Of a DNA stretch of 64,000 nucleotides, positions 35,902 through 44,091 are shown piece by piece. Source of the DNA: CAVTJL01 sp963735065 (GTDB lineage Bacteria; Pseudomonadota; Alphaproteobacteria; Geminicoccales; Geminicoccaceae). The position numbers were made by a program, and so were the translations under genes. Position 1 is the stretch's first letter. Every line of letters begins with the position of its first letter. The notes beneath the pieces are model-generated. The model saw nothing but the letters and a program-made list of their open reading frames with translations. It had not been told where the DNA came from and searched no databases. The stretch spans positions 806,001-870,000 of the forward strand of contig CAVTJL010000001.1 in NCBI GenBank assembly GCA_963735065.1, in the 5' to 3' direction.

Positions 35902-36935
35902 GCCGCCCGTCCCCGCTCGATCGCCTCGACATAGGCCAGGATATCCTGCTCGAGCGTCGGAACCACATGCAGGGTGAGCGCCAGCTCCAGCGACGGCTCC
36001 TCGCCCGAGTAATGGCGTCGCGCCTGCATCAGGGCGATGACCGCCCAGCGCAGCGTCGCCAGAAGCTCGAAGAGCGGGATCTGCGCCCGCTCGATAGGGT
36101 GGCCCGCGGCCGTCTCGTACGCATCGAGGAAGGCAGCGCGGCTGCCGATGCCGCCCGCCTCGCGCTCCCACTGGCCGTAGCGCCAGCAGCGAGCGAGGAA
36201 CCACCCGAGATCCTCGAGAGGATTGCCGTAGCGGGCAAACTCCCAGTCGAGCAGGGCGCTGAGCCGTCCCTTCTCGACCATGTAGTTGCCGGTCCGGAAG
36301 TCGGCGTGGATCAGCCGGACCGGCTCGACGTCCGGCAGATGCCGCTCGAGCCAGCGCAGGCCCCACTCGATGACGGGCTGGACCTCATCCATCGCGTCGA
36401 GATGCCGGCGCAGCTCCGCGATGCGCTGGGCGGTGGGCCTCTGGCCCGGCATCGTCATGAAGTCGAGGGCGGCTACAGGCGGCGTCAAAGCGTGCAGTCG
36501 GGCGATCTCACAGGCGAGGGAGGCTACCAGGGCATCGCCGCTCTCGCGCAGCGCCGGGTCGCGCACCAGGCGGGTACCGCGCGCCTCGCCGCCGACCCGC
36601 GCCATCAGATAAAAGCTCCCGCCGATCACGGCCGGATCCTCGCACAGCAGCCAGGGCTCCGGGACCAGCACGCCCGCGCCGTGCGCCACCTCGAGGATCC
36701 GAAACTCCTCCGCCCTGCCCCAGCTCTCGGCCACGCGTGACGAGGCGTCGGTGCGCAGGACGAGAGCATGGCTGCCCGGCCTGCGGCCGCCCTCGATGCG
36801 AAGATCGAGGCCCAGATTCTCCTGGATGGCACCGCCCGCCAGCCGCTCGCAACGCTCGATCACGACGAGGTCGGCGTCGAGCCGCTGGGCGGCCCAGGCC
36901 GCCAGCGCCGCCTGCCGGGCCTCGCTCAGGGCCAC
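35898..36935 (-). CDS. Phosphotransferase family protein (APH/ACAD10-like kinase)
   Basis: 345 residues from GTG 36935. Kinase-fold motifs: LIHADFRTGNYMVEKGRL (catalytic loop HxDxxxxN) and LLDWEFARYGNPLEDLGW (the metal-binding DxE/D motif). In bacteria and in mammalian ACAD10/11, this kinase is paired with an acyl-CoA dehydrogenase and phosphorylates 4-hydroxyacids for entry to beta-oxidation; the same arrangement here suggests that job. It overlaps the acyl-CoA dehydrogenase stop by 10 bp and the DUF6285 start by 4 bp. Confidence 0.88.
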   Translation of the reverse strand: MALSEARQAALAAWAAQRLDADLVVIERCERLAGGAIQENLGLDLRIEGGRRPGSHALVLRTDASSRVAESWGRAEEFRILEVAHGAGVLVPEPWLLCEDPAVIGGSFYLMARVGGEARGTRLVRDPALRESGDALVASLACEIARLHALTPPVAALDFMTMPGQRPTAQRIAELRRHLDAMDEVQPVIEWGLRWLERHLPDVEPVRLIHADFRTGNYMVEKGRLSALLDWEFARYGNPLEDLGWFLARCWRYGQWEREAGGIGSRAAFLDAYETAAGHPIERAQIPLFELLATLRWAVIALMQARRHYSGEEPSLELALTLHVVPTLEQDILAYVEAIERGRAA

Positions 36936-38125
36936 GCGAAGAAGCCCCGGCCCTCGGCCAGGAGATGGCGGGCGACCAGCATCCGATGGACCTCCGACGC
37001 GCCGTCGACCAGACGCGCCTGACGGGCGTAACGATACATCCACTCGAGCGGAACGTCCTTGGAATAGCCCTTGGCGCCCATGAGCTGGATTGCGGTGTCC
37101 ACGGCCCGGTGCAGCGCATCGGCCACCTGGATCTTGGCCATCGAGACGGCCTTGCGGGCCCGGCCGCCGGCCTCGAGCTCGATCGCCGCCCGCATCGTCA
37201 GGAGGCGGCCGATCTCGATCTGCATCGCGGCCTCGCCCAGAAGCCCCTGCACGCTCTCCTTCTCGGCCAGGACCTGGCCGAAGGCGCGGCGCTCGCGGAT
37301 GTAGGGATCGGCGATCTCGAGCGCCCGGCGGGCCATGCCGAGCCAGCGCATGCAGTGGGTGAGCCTCGCCATGCCGAGGCGGATCTGGGTCACCTTCATG
37401 CCCTGGCCCTCGCCCATCAGCACGTTCTGGGCGGGCACCTCGAGCCCGTCGATCTCGAGCTCGCAATGGCCGCCATGCTCCTCGGGGCCCATGATCGGGA
37501 TGCGCCTCAGGATCCGCCAGCCCGGCTGATCCTTGTGAAACAGCATCGCCGTCAGGCCGTGGCGCGGATCGTCCGACGTCCGGGCCAGCAGGATGAAATG
37601 GGATGCACCCTCGGCCCCGGTGATGAACCATTTCCGGCCGTGGACGACCCATCGGTCGCCCCGTCGCTCGGCCCGGGTCAGCATCATGCCGGCCGGATCG
37701 GACCCCGAGCCGGGATGAGGCTCGGTCATGACAATGGCCGAGCGGACGCTGCCGTCCACGATGGGCTGCAGCCAGCGCTGCTTCTGCTCGGGCGTGCCCA
37801 CCCGCTCCAGCACCCACATGTTGCCGTCGTCGGGCGCGGCGCAGTTGAAGGCCTGCGGCCCGAAGCGCGAGCGGCCCATCTCCTCGTAGAGAACGGCCAT
37901 GCCCACCGGCCCGACGCCGAGCCCGCCCAGCTCGGCCGGCATTTGCGGGCACCAGAGGCCCGCCGCCTTCACCTCGGTGCGGAGCCGCTGGAGAAGATCT
38001 TCCCGGATCTGCTCGCCGATCCCGAAGCTCGCCGGATCCTCCTCGAGCGGCAGGATCTGCTCGTCGACGAAGGTGGCAACCCTTGCCCGGAGCGCCTCGA
38101 GCGCGGGATCGAGCGAGAGATCCAA
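36926..38125 (-). CDS. Acyl-CoA dehydrogenase
   Basis: 399 residues from TTG 38125, chosen because homology starts at LDLSLDPALEALRARV and an ATG at 38224 would run through the NIPSNAP gene. FAD site segment VMTEPHPGSGSDPAGM, then WFITGAEGASHFILLART and the C-terminal helical bundle with QLMGAKGYSKDVPLE. Oxidises an acyl-CoA to its enoyl form. Together with the phosphotransferase it resembles ACAD10/11-type 4-hydroxyacid catabolism. Eight bases separate it from the NIPSNAP gene. Confidence 0.9.
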   Translation of the reverse strand: MDLSLDPALEALRARVATFVDEQILPLEEDPASFGIGEQIREDLLQRLRTEVKAAGLWCPQMPAELGGLGVGPVGMAVLYEEMGRSRFGPQAFNCAAPDDGNMWVLERVGTPEQKQRWLQPIVDGSVRSAIVMTEPHPGSGSDPAGMMLTRAERRGDRWVVHGRKWFITGAEGASHFILLARTSDDPRHGLTAMLFHKDQPGWRILRRIPIMGPEEHGGHCELEIDGLEVPAQNVLMGEGQGMKVTQIRLGMARLTHCMRWLGMARRALEIADPYIRERRAFGQVLAEKESVQGLLGEAAMQIEIGRLLTMRAAIELEAGGRARKAVSMAKIQVADALHRAVDTAIQLMGAKGYSKDVPLEWMYRYARQARLVDGASEVHRMLVARHLLAEGRGFFAWP

Positions 38126-38133
38126 GGCCGGTC

Positions 38134-38451
38134 CTAGCGCGTCTTGATGAAGCCGGGCTGCGAGAGGATCTTGTTCGACTGGCTCATGAGCAGGGGATGG
38201 ATCTTCTTGACATAGGCCTGCCACTCGGGGTCCGCGGCCATCGAGCCGCGCTTCTTGGCGCGGTCGGCCAGATCGTCATAGGCCCAGAGATGGACGATCT
38301 GATTGAGGTCGCCGATGTCCATCGAGGTGTACCAGCCCACCGGCTGCCCGAGATGCTTGGTCTGGATGGCGTAGCCCTCGGTCTCGTAGAGCCGGACATA
38401 CTCGGCCAGGCTTCCGGGCTTCAGCGTGTAGGTACGGTGGTCGACGATCAT
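38134..38451 (-). CDS. NIPSNAP family protein
   Basis: 105 residues, ferredoxin-like alpha/beta barrel of the NIPSNAP family (MIVDHRTYTLKPGSLAEYVRLYE, then QIVHLWAYDDLADRA). Biochemical role in bacteria is undefined. Sits between SDR and acyl-CoA dehydrogenase genes on the same strand with short gaps, so it belongs to that catabolic operon. Confidence 0.9.
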   Translation of the reverse strand: MIVDHRTYTLKPGSLAEYVRLYETEGYAIQTKHLGQPVGWYTSMDIGDLNQIVHLWAYDDLADRAKKRGSMAADPEWQAYVKKIHPLLMSQSNKILSQPGFIKTR

Positions 38452-38470
38452 CGGCGGTCTCTCCCTGCTC

Positions 38471-39241
38471 TCAGAGCGCGCTCACAAGGTGCCCGCCGTC
38501 GACGGCGAGCACCGCGCCCGTCATGTAGCGCGACGCATCGGAGGCGAGAAGCAGCAAAGGCCCGTCCAGATCGGAGGGCTGGCCCAGCCGTCCTTGCGGA
38601 ATGCGGCCGACGACGCGGCGGCCCGCCTCGGTCTCGAAGAAGGCGCGGTTGATGTCCGTCTCGATATAGCCCGGGGCCAGGGCGTTCACGCGGATGCCGT
38701 GGCGCGCCCATTCGAGCGCCATGGCCCTGGTGAGCTGGATGAGCCCGGCCTTGGCGGCCTCGTAGGCGGCGACGCCGATCGTCACCCTGAGCCCCAGGAT
38801 CGAGGCCACATTGATGACGCTGCCGCCCTTCCGGGCGGCGATCAGCGCCGCCGCGCCGCGACGCGCGACACGGAAGGCGCCCGTGAGGTCGACGTCCAGG
38901 ACCTGGCCGAAGCTTGCCGCATCGACCTCGACCATCCGCCGGCTCGGTCCGGGGATGCCTGCATTGTTGACGATGATGGTGGGCGTGCCGAGCGCTCGCT
39001 CGGCCGCGGTGAGCGCGGCATCGACCTGGGCCTCGTCGGTCACGTCCATCGTCACCGCCATGGCCCTGCCGCCCGCCGCCACGATCTCGGCCACGACCTC
39101 GTCCAGAGCCTCGCGGCGCCGCGCCGCCACCACGACCGCAGCCCCCTGCGCGGCGAGCAGGTGGGAGAAGTGTCGGCCGAGGCCGCTCGACGCGCCCGTG
39201 ACGAGCGCCACGGCCCCCCCGAGATCGACGGTGAGCGTCAC
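38471..39241 (-). CDS. Short-chain dehydrogenase/reductase (FabG-like)
   Basis: 256 residues. The N-terminal NAD(P)-binding motif is TGASSGLG (14-21), NNAG follows, and the catalytic Ser (VASILG region), Tyr and Lys are in AAYEAAKAG. The C-terminal SG..I.VDGG pattern is present as MTGAVLAVDGG. Substrate is unknown; probably a 3-hydroxyacyl-CoA step in the same operon. Start ATG 39241. Confidence 0.9.
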   Translation of the reverse strand: MTLTVDLGGAVALVTGASSGLGRHFSHLLAAQGAAVVVAARRREALDEVVAEIVAAGGRAMAVTMDVTDEAQVDAALTAAERALGTPTIIVNNAGIPGPSRRMVEVDAASFGQVLDVDLTGAFRVARRGAAALIAARKGGSVINVASILGLRVTIGVAAYEAAKAGLIQLTRAMALEWARHGIRVNALAPGYIETDINRAFFETEAGRRVVGRIPQGRLGQPSDLDGPLLLLASDASRYMTGAVLAVDGGHLVSAL

Positions 39242-39390
39242 GACCTCTCTCCATTGCCGCTGGCAGCCGGACCCTCGCTAGGCCCCGCGCAGGCGAGGGG
39301 TCAAGTGGTGCCCGCAGGCAATGGTGATCCCCCGCAGGGCGCGCTAGGGATGGCGGCGCGGCGGTCCGGACGAGCAGGCGGGAGCAGGAT

Positions 39391-40335
39391 ATGGCGAAAT
39401 CGAGCGAGCGCCCGCGCGAGGCCTCCATCGGAATAGCGATAGCCTTCGCAGCCGCCGCGTTCGCGCTCTTCACCGGCCAGGACACCACCGTCAAGCTGCT
39501 CTCCGGCGCGCACTACGACACCTTCCAGATCGCCTTCCTGAACTCCCTCTTCGCGCTCGGGCCCATGAGCATCCTGGTCCTCAGGGGCGGCGTGGGCCAG
39601 CTGCGCACGACGCGGCCGCTCTTCCACGCGCTGCGCGGCCTCACCTCGATCATCGGCGTGCCACTCGCCTTTTATGCCTACAGCCGGATGGCGATCGCCG
39701 ACGCCTACGCGCTGCTCTTCTCGACGCCGCTCCTGATCACGGCGCTCTCCGTGCCGCTCCTCGGCGAGAGCGTCGGCTGGCGTCGCTGGTGCGCGGTGCT
39801 GGTCGGCTTCGCGGGCGTGATCTTGATGCTGCGCCCGGGTGCCGGCGTCCTGCAGCTCGCCTCGCTGTCGGCTCTGGGCGGTGCCCTCTGCGGCGCCCTG
39901 GGAATCATCATCCTGCGCAAGCTCCAGAGCACCGAGAGCTCGGCGGCCTTCGGCGTCTACGGCAACCTCTCGGTGATGATCGGCACCGGCCTCGTCCTGC
40001 CCTTCGTCTTCCGGATGCCCACCCTTCCCGATCTCGGGCTCAGCGTGCTCGGCGGCTCGCTCGGCGGCTGCGCCTTCCTGATGCTCATCCAGGCCTACCG
40101 CCGGGCACCGGCCGTCGTGATAGCGCCCTTCCAGTACAGCCAGATGCCCTACGGCCTGCTCGTCGGCTTCGTCATCTTCGGCCACGTCCCCGACCGCAGC
40201 CTTTTCCTCGGTGGCGCCATCGTGATCGGCAGCGGCCTCTACATCCTCCGCCGCGAGATGCTGCTGCGCCGGGGCGTGGCCAGCGGCACGATCGTGCGTG
40301 CGCCGATGTGGCGTCGCTGGGCGATGCGCCACTGA
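39391..40335 (+). CDS. EamA/DMT-family transporter
   Basis: 314 residues with ten predicted membrane helices in two EamA repeats; first repeat shows the RPLFHALRGLTSIIGVPLAF segment, second the IQAYRRAPAVVIAPFQY segment. Inner membrane exporter of metabolites or drugs, substrate unknown. GGGAGCAGG precedes ATG 39391. Monocistronic; convergent with the enoyl-CoA hydratase gene. Confidence 0.9.
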   Translation: MAKSSERPREASIGIAIAFAAAAFALFTGQDTTVKLLSGAHYDTFQIAFLNSLFALGPMSILVLRGGVGQLRTTRPLFHALRGLTSIIGVPLAFYAYSRMAIADAYALLFSTPLLITALSVPLLGESVGWRRWCAVLVGFAGVILMLRPGAGVLQLASLSALGGALCGALGIIILRKLQSTESSAAFGVYGNLSVMIGTGLVLPFVFRMPTLPDLGLSVLGGSLGGCAFLMLIQAYRRAPAVVIAPFQYSQMPYGLLVGFVIFGHVPDRSLFLGGAIVIGSGLYILRREMLLRRGVASGTIVRAPMWRRWAMRH

Positions 40336-40354
40336 GGGCCGGGGAAGCGATCGC

Positions 40355-41134
40355 TCAGCCGAACCGCGGCTTCCGCTTCTCGAGAAAGGCCCGATAGCCC
40401 TCGCGAAAATCGGGGCCGACGAACGACCCGTCCCGCAGCGCCCTGGTCTCGTCGGTCTCCGCCAGCGTGCCCGACTGGATCAGGCGGACGATGCGCTTGG
40501 CGCTGCCGATCGTGTAGGCAGATCGCTCAGTCAGCAGGAGGGCATAGCCCTGGACGGCCTCGGCCAGCTCGTGCCGGGGCAGGACGCGGTCGACGAGGCC
40601 GATGCCGAGCGCCTCCCGGGCGTCCAGCAACCGCGCCGAGAAGAGAATGTCCTTGGCCCGCGCCGGGCCGATCAGGTCGACGAGGCGCCTCGTATCCTCG
40701 AGGCTGTAGCAGATGCCCAGCCGGGCCGGCGTGATGCCGAGCCTCGCACCCTCGGCGACAAAGCGCAGGTCGCAGGCGACGGCAAGGCTGCAACCGCCGC
40801 CGACGCAGGCGCCCGCGATCTGCGCGATGGTCGGCTTCTCGAGACCCGCCAGGCGGCGCAGCGCGGTCTCGACGGCCTCGTTGTACTCGCGCGCGGCGCT
40901 CTCGCTGGCACCGACGCGCTCGAACTCGGCGATGTCGGCGCCTGCCGAGAACGCCTCGTCCGTCGCCCCGCGCAGAATAAGCACCTTGATCGCCACGTCG
41001 GCCATGACCCGGTCCAGGAGGGTCGGCAGCGCCTGCCACATCAAGAGGCTCATGGCGTTCCGCTTCTCCGGCCGGTTCAGGACCAGCGTTGCGACGGCGC
41101 CGGCACGCTCGAGTTGAAGAAGCTGGCTGGCCAT
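40355..41134 (-). CDS. Enoyl-CoA hydratase/isomerase family protein
   Basis: 259 residues from ATG 41134, the crotonase fold. The oxyanion-hole segments are FSAGADIAEFE and IAGACVGGGCSLAVACDLRF; the first catalytic Glu position is not clearly Glu-Glu, so hydratase versus isomerase or hydrolase cannot be settled. Acts on a CoA thioester. The in-frame ORF upstream to 42130 is antisense to the Ohr and VOC genes and not real. Confidence 0.88.
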   Translation of the reverse strand: MASQLLQLERAGAVATLVLNRPEKRNAMSLLMWQALPTLLDRVMADVAIKVLILRGATDEAFSAGADIAEFERVGASESAAREYNEAVETALRRLAGLEKPTIAQIAGACVGGGCSLAVACDLRFVAEGARLGITPARLGICYSLEDTRRLVDLIGPARAKDILFSARLLDAREALGIGLVDRVLPRHELAEAVQGYALLLTERSAYTIGSAKRIVRLIQSGTLAETDETRALRDGSFVGPDFREGYRAFLEKRKPRFG

Positions 41135-41311
41135 TTTGTCCCCGGGGCGATGAGGCTTCACCCGACCCGCATGACCGCTCGCCAGGATGGAGTCCAGAGG
41201 CGCGCGGCCGCGGTGAGCTGATCGTGAGGCGAGCCGCACGAGATCGTTGGGGACACGGTGCGCGACAGGTCCTAGGCTTCGTGCGCTCGAAGCATCAGGA
41301 GATACCGCGAG

Positions 41312-41737
41312 ATGCCCGTCAACGTGCTCTATCGCACCACCGCCACGGCCACCGGCGGCCGCGACGGCCACGCCGCCACCAAGGACGGCAGCCTCGATGT
41401 CACGCTGGCCACGCCCAAGGAGCTGGGCGGTGCCGGCGGGCCCGGCAACAATCCCGAGCAGCTCTTCGCCTGCGGCTACGCCGCCTGCTTCCTGGGCGCC
41501 ATGAAGTTCGTCGCCTCCCAGGGCGGCCCGAAGGTGCCGGGCGACGCCAGCGTGACGGCGACGGTCGGCATCGGGCCGCGCTCCGAGGGCGGCTTCGGGC
41601 TCGAGGTCGAGCTGGCGATCGACCTTCCGGGCGTCGCCCGGGCCGAGGCCGAGACGCTGGTCGAGAAGGCGCACCAGGTGTGCCCCTACTCGAACGCCAC
41701 CCGGAACAACGTGCCGGTGAGCCTCACCGTCGTCTGA
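41312..41737 (+). CDS. ohr: Organic hydroperoxide resistance protein (Ohr)
   Basis: 141 residues, OsmC/Ohr family. The reactive cysteines are in LFACGYAACFLGAM and QVCPYSNATRNN, the Ohr pattern; it reduces organic hydroperoxides in the cytosol using lipoyl thiols. AGGAG lies upstream of ATG 41312. No MarR-type OhrR regulator is adjacent. Confidence 0.92.
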   Translation: MPVNVLYRTTATATGGRDGHAATKDGSLDVTLATPKELGGAGGPGNNPEQLFACGYAACFLGAMKFVASQGGPKVPGDASVTATVGIGPRSEGGFGLEVELAIDLPGVARAEAETLVEKAHQVCPYSNATRNNVPVSLTVV

Positions 41738-41773
41738 CGGCGGGGCGGAGCCGAGGGATCGATCGGAAGGACG

Positions 41774-42199
41774 ATGGAGCAGCGGCTGAGCCTGGTGACG
41801 CTTGGGGTGGACGATCTCGAGCGGGCGCGGCGCTTCTACGAGGAGGGCCTCGGCTGGCGACGCGGCAATGACCATCCCGACGTCGTCTTCTTTCAGCTTC
41901 AGGGCATGATCCTGGGGCTCTGGAGCAACGCGGAGCTTGCCGCCGACGCGAGGCTGCCGCTGCCAGGCAGCGGCTTCGGCGGCATGGCCCTGGCCTACAA
42001 CGCCCGCTCCCGCGAGGAGGTGGACAGCGTGATGGCCGAGGCTCTGGCTGCGGGCGCCACGGTCCTGAGACCCGCCGCCGACACGGCCTGGGGCGGCTAT
42101 GCCGGCTACTTCGCCGACCCGGACGGCCATCCCTGGGAGATCGCCTGGAACCCCGCCTGGACCATCGCCGAGGACGGCAGCGTGACGCTCGGCGGCTGA
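41774..42199 (+). CDS. VOC (glyoxalase-like) family protein
   Basis: 141 residues, glyoxalase/bleomycin-resistance fold with LVTLGVDDLERARRFYEE at the start and YFADPDGHPWEIAWNP at the end, including the metal-ligand Glu. Substrate unknown. GGAAGGACG precedes ATG 41774. Same direction as ohr, 36 bp downstream. Confidence 0.88.
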   Translation: MEQRLSLVTLGVDDLERARRFYEEGLGWRRGNDHPDVVFFQLQGMILGLWSNAELAADARLPLPGSGFGGMALAYNARSREEVDSVMAEALAAGATVLRPAADTAWGGYAGYFADPDGHPWEIAWNPAWTIAEDGSVTLGG

Positions 42200-42215
42200 G
42201 CCTGCCGTTCGGCCG

Positions 42216-42581
42216 TCAACCGGCCCTCGGCGTCACCTCCCGCTCGATCGTGGCGCCGGCTCGGCGCTCGGCAGCCTCGATGTCGTAGTGCCCCTGCACA
42301 TTCATCCAGAATGCCGGGCCGGTGCCGAAATAGCGGCCGAGACGCAGGGCCGTGTCGCCGGAGATGGACCTTCGCCCGGCAAGGATGGCGCCGATCCGGT
42401 TACGGGGCACGCGCAGCGCTTGCGCCAGGCCGTAGGCGGTGAGCCCGGCATCCTCCATCCAATCGGCGAGAACCTCGCCTGGAACGACGGGCGGAAGCCG
42501 CTCCGCGCCGGGCTCGACGACGTCCGACAGGTCAATGCGACCCGCTTCAAGATCCTCCATCCTCACGACCATGACCTGCAT
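42216..42581 (-). CDS. HigA-family addiction-module antitoxin
   Basis: 121 residues, XRE-type helix-turn-helix of the HigA/VapI group (PGEVLADWMEDAGLTAYGLAQ, then RVPRNRIGAILAGRRSIS). It would bind HigB and the module promoter. Only a fragment of the toxin is left upstream, so the antitoxin is an orphan. Start ATG 42581, three bases after the toxin stop. Confidence 0.88.
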   Translation of the reverse strand: MQVMVVRMEDLEAGRIDLSDVVEPGAERLPPVVPGEVLADWMEDAGLTAYGLAQALRVPRNRIGAILAGRRSISGDTALRLGRYFGTGPAFWMNVQGHYDIEAAERRAGATIEREVTPRAG

Positions 42582-42584
42582 ACC

Positions 42585-42710
42585 TCAATGATAGTCCACA
42601 AGCTCGACCTCATGGGCACCATCGTCCCGCCAGACGAAACAGAGGCGCCACTGATCGTTGACCCCGATGCTGTGCTGGCCCGCTCGATCAACTCGTAGAA
42701 GCCTCGTCGC
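42585..42710 (-). pseudogene. 5'-truncated HigB-type toxin fragment
   Basis: The frame ending at TGA 42587-42585 encodes the HigB C-terminus: DRAGQHSIGVNDQWRLCFVW and then DDGAHEVELVDYH, which match the RelE-fold toxin's last strands. No start or N-terminal half exists before the end of the cyclase gene at 42735, so about half of the toxin is missing. It sits directly in front of higA, the normal toxin-first order. Confidence 0.8.
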
Positions 42711-42734
42711 AGCGCCGATCGAGCGTCTCCGTCC

Positions 42735-43943
42735 TCAGCCTTCCGGCTCGAGGGTAAAAAGCTCCTGCGGGCGGCGGACGCCGCGGAGCGCGTAGCGGCC
42801 CAGCGAGACGAGGCGGGAGCGCGCGTCGCCGCAGGCGGCGGCAAAGGCCTCGGAGACGACCACGCCCTGCTCGAGCGAGCGGCCCATGCGCTCGATCCGG
42901 CTTGCCTCGTTCACCGCGGGGCCGAGGACGGTGAAGTCCAGCCGCTCCGAGCCGCCGATATTGCCATAGAGCACGTCGCCCACATGCAGGCCGATGAAGA
43001 CCCGGCTTGCGGGCTCGCCTCGCTCGCGCCGGGACGCCAGCGTCGTCGCCGCCGCCTGTTGCGCCTGCACCGCCGCCTCCAGCGCACGAGCACAAGCCCC
43101 CTCGAGGCGGTCGATGTCGAAGATGGCGAGGATGCCGTCGCCCATGAACTTCAGCACCTGCCCGCCCTGCGCATGGATCAGGTCGCTCAGCGTCCCGGCA
43201 TAGTCGTTGAGGAAAGCCATCACCTGGTCGCGCGGCAATGTGTCGGCGAGACGGGTGAAGCCCTCGAGATCGCTGTACCAGATGACGGCGCGGATGGTCT
43301 CGGCGCGGCCGCGGGTGATCGATCCCCGCAACACCCGCCCCGCTGCGTCGGCACCCAGATAGACCTCCATCAGGGAGCGCGACGTGCCGAGCGTCCAGCT
43401 GGCCTTGTAGGCGAGGGCGAAAGGTTGGCTCACTCGACGGAGAAGGTCGACCTCCTCCTCGCTGAACGGCTCCGGGCCACGCGCGACGAACGAGACGACG
43501 ATGCCTCGCGCCTCGCCCAGCCCGCCCTTCTCGCCGAACAAGATCCTGAAGGCGAGGTAGTCGGCGTAACCCTGATCCGCCAGCCGATCGAGCAGCTCGA
43601 ACTCGCCGCGCCGGTAGTCGCCAGCGAGATCGCGTCGCATCTCGTCGCTGTTGGACTGCACGAGAAAATAAAAGGGGCTGCTCAACCAGACGGCCTGACG
43701 CTCGGGGCTGCCGTCGTGCCGGGCGAAGTCCTCGCGCGACACGCCCTGCCCGTCGACCCAGATGAAGCCGCGCGCGCCCAGCGTCGGGTGCAGGAGGTCG
43801 GTCCCCGTGGAGATCCGCGCGATCGGCAGGCCCGCCGCCACCAGCCGCTCACCGAGACCGGAGACGAGCGCCCCCTCGTCCGAGCCGATCAGCCCCTCGC
43901 CGATCAACCACGCCCCAATCGAGCTCAGCGTGTCCGCCCGCAT
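42735..43943 (-). CDS. Adenylate/guanylate cyclase with N-terminal sensor region
   Basis: 402 residues. The N-terminal ~200 residues form a GAF-like or related sensor region with no strong motif, and the C-terminal class III catalytic domain has VIWYSDLEGFTRLAD (metal Asp) and QVLKFMGDGILAIF, then LDFTVLGPAVNEASRIE. Produces cyclic nucleotide in the cytosol. ATG 43943; divergent from gspE with a 148-bp gap that must hold both promoters. Confidence 0.9.
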   Translation of the reverse strand: MRADTLSSIGAWLIGEGLIGSDEGALVSGLGERLVAAGLPIARISTGTDLLHPTLGARGFIWVDGQGVSREDFARHDGSPERQAVWLSSPFYFLVQSNSDEMRRDLAGDYRRGEFELLDRLADQGYADYLAFRILFGEKGGLGEARGIVVSFVARGPEPFSEEEVDLLRRVSQPFALAYKASWTLGTSRSLMEVYLGADAAGRVLRGSITRGRAETIRAVIWYSDLEGFTRLADTLPRDQVMAFLNDYAGTLSDLIHAQGGQVLKFMGDGILAIFDIDRLEGACARALEAAVQAQQAAATTLASRRERGEPASRVFIGLHVGDVLYGNIGGSERLDFTVLGPAVNEASRIERMGRSLEQGVVVSEAFAAACGDARSRLVSLGRYALRGVRRPQELFTLEPEG

Positions 43944-44091
43944 CCGCGGCTCCTGCCTCGTTAACCGGCCCCGCCCTGATGTGGGTCCTCGGCGCCCCGC
44001 CGTCGATGCGGTGCGACCTCGTCGCGACCGGTGTTGCCTCCGTCCGAGGCCTGTAGGATGCTGAGGTCCCGCGTGTGAGCCAGCCAGAGCG

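Noticed and set aside
36936..37952. Extension of the phosphotransferase to a 684-residue ORF
   Set aside because: The extra part is out of frame within acyl-CoA dehydrogenase; GTG 36935 is the supported start.
41135..42130. Extension of enoyl-CoA hydratase over the Ohr and VOC genes
   Set aside because: Antisense to two clear genes; homology starts at ATG 41134.
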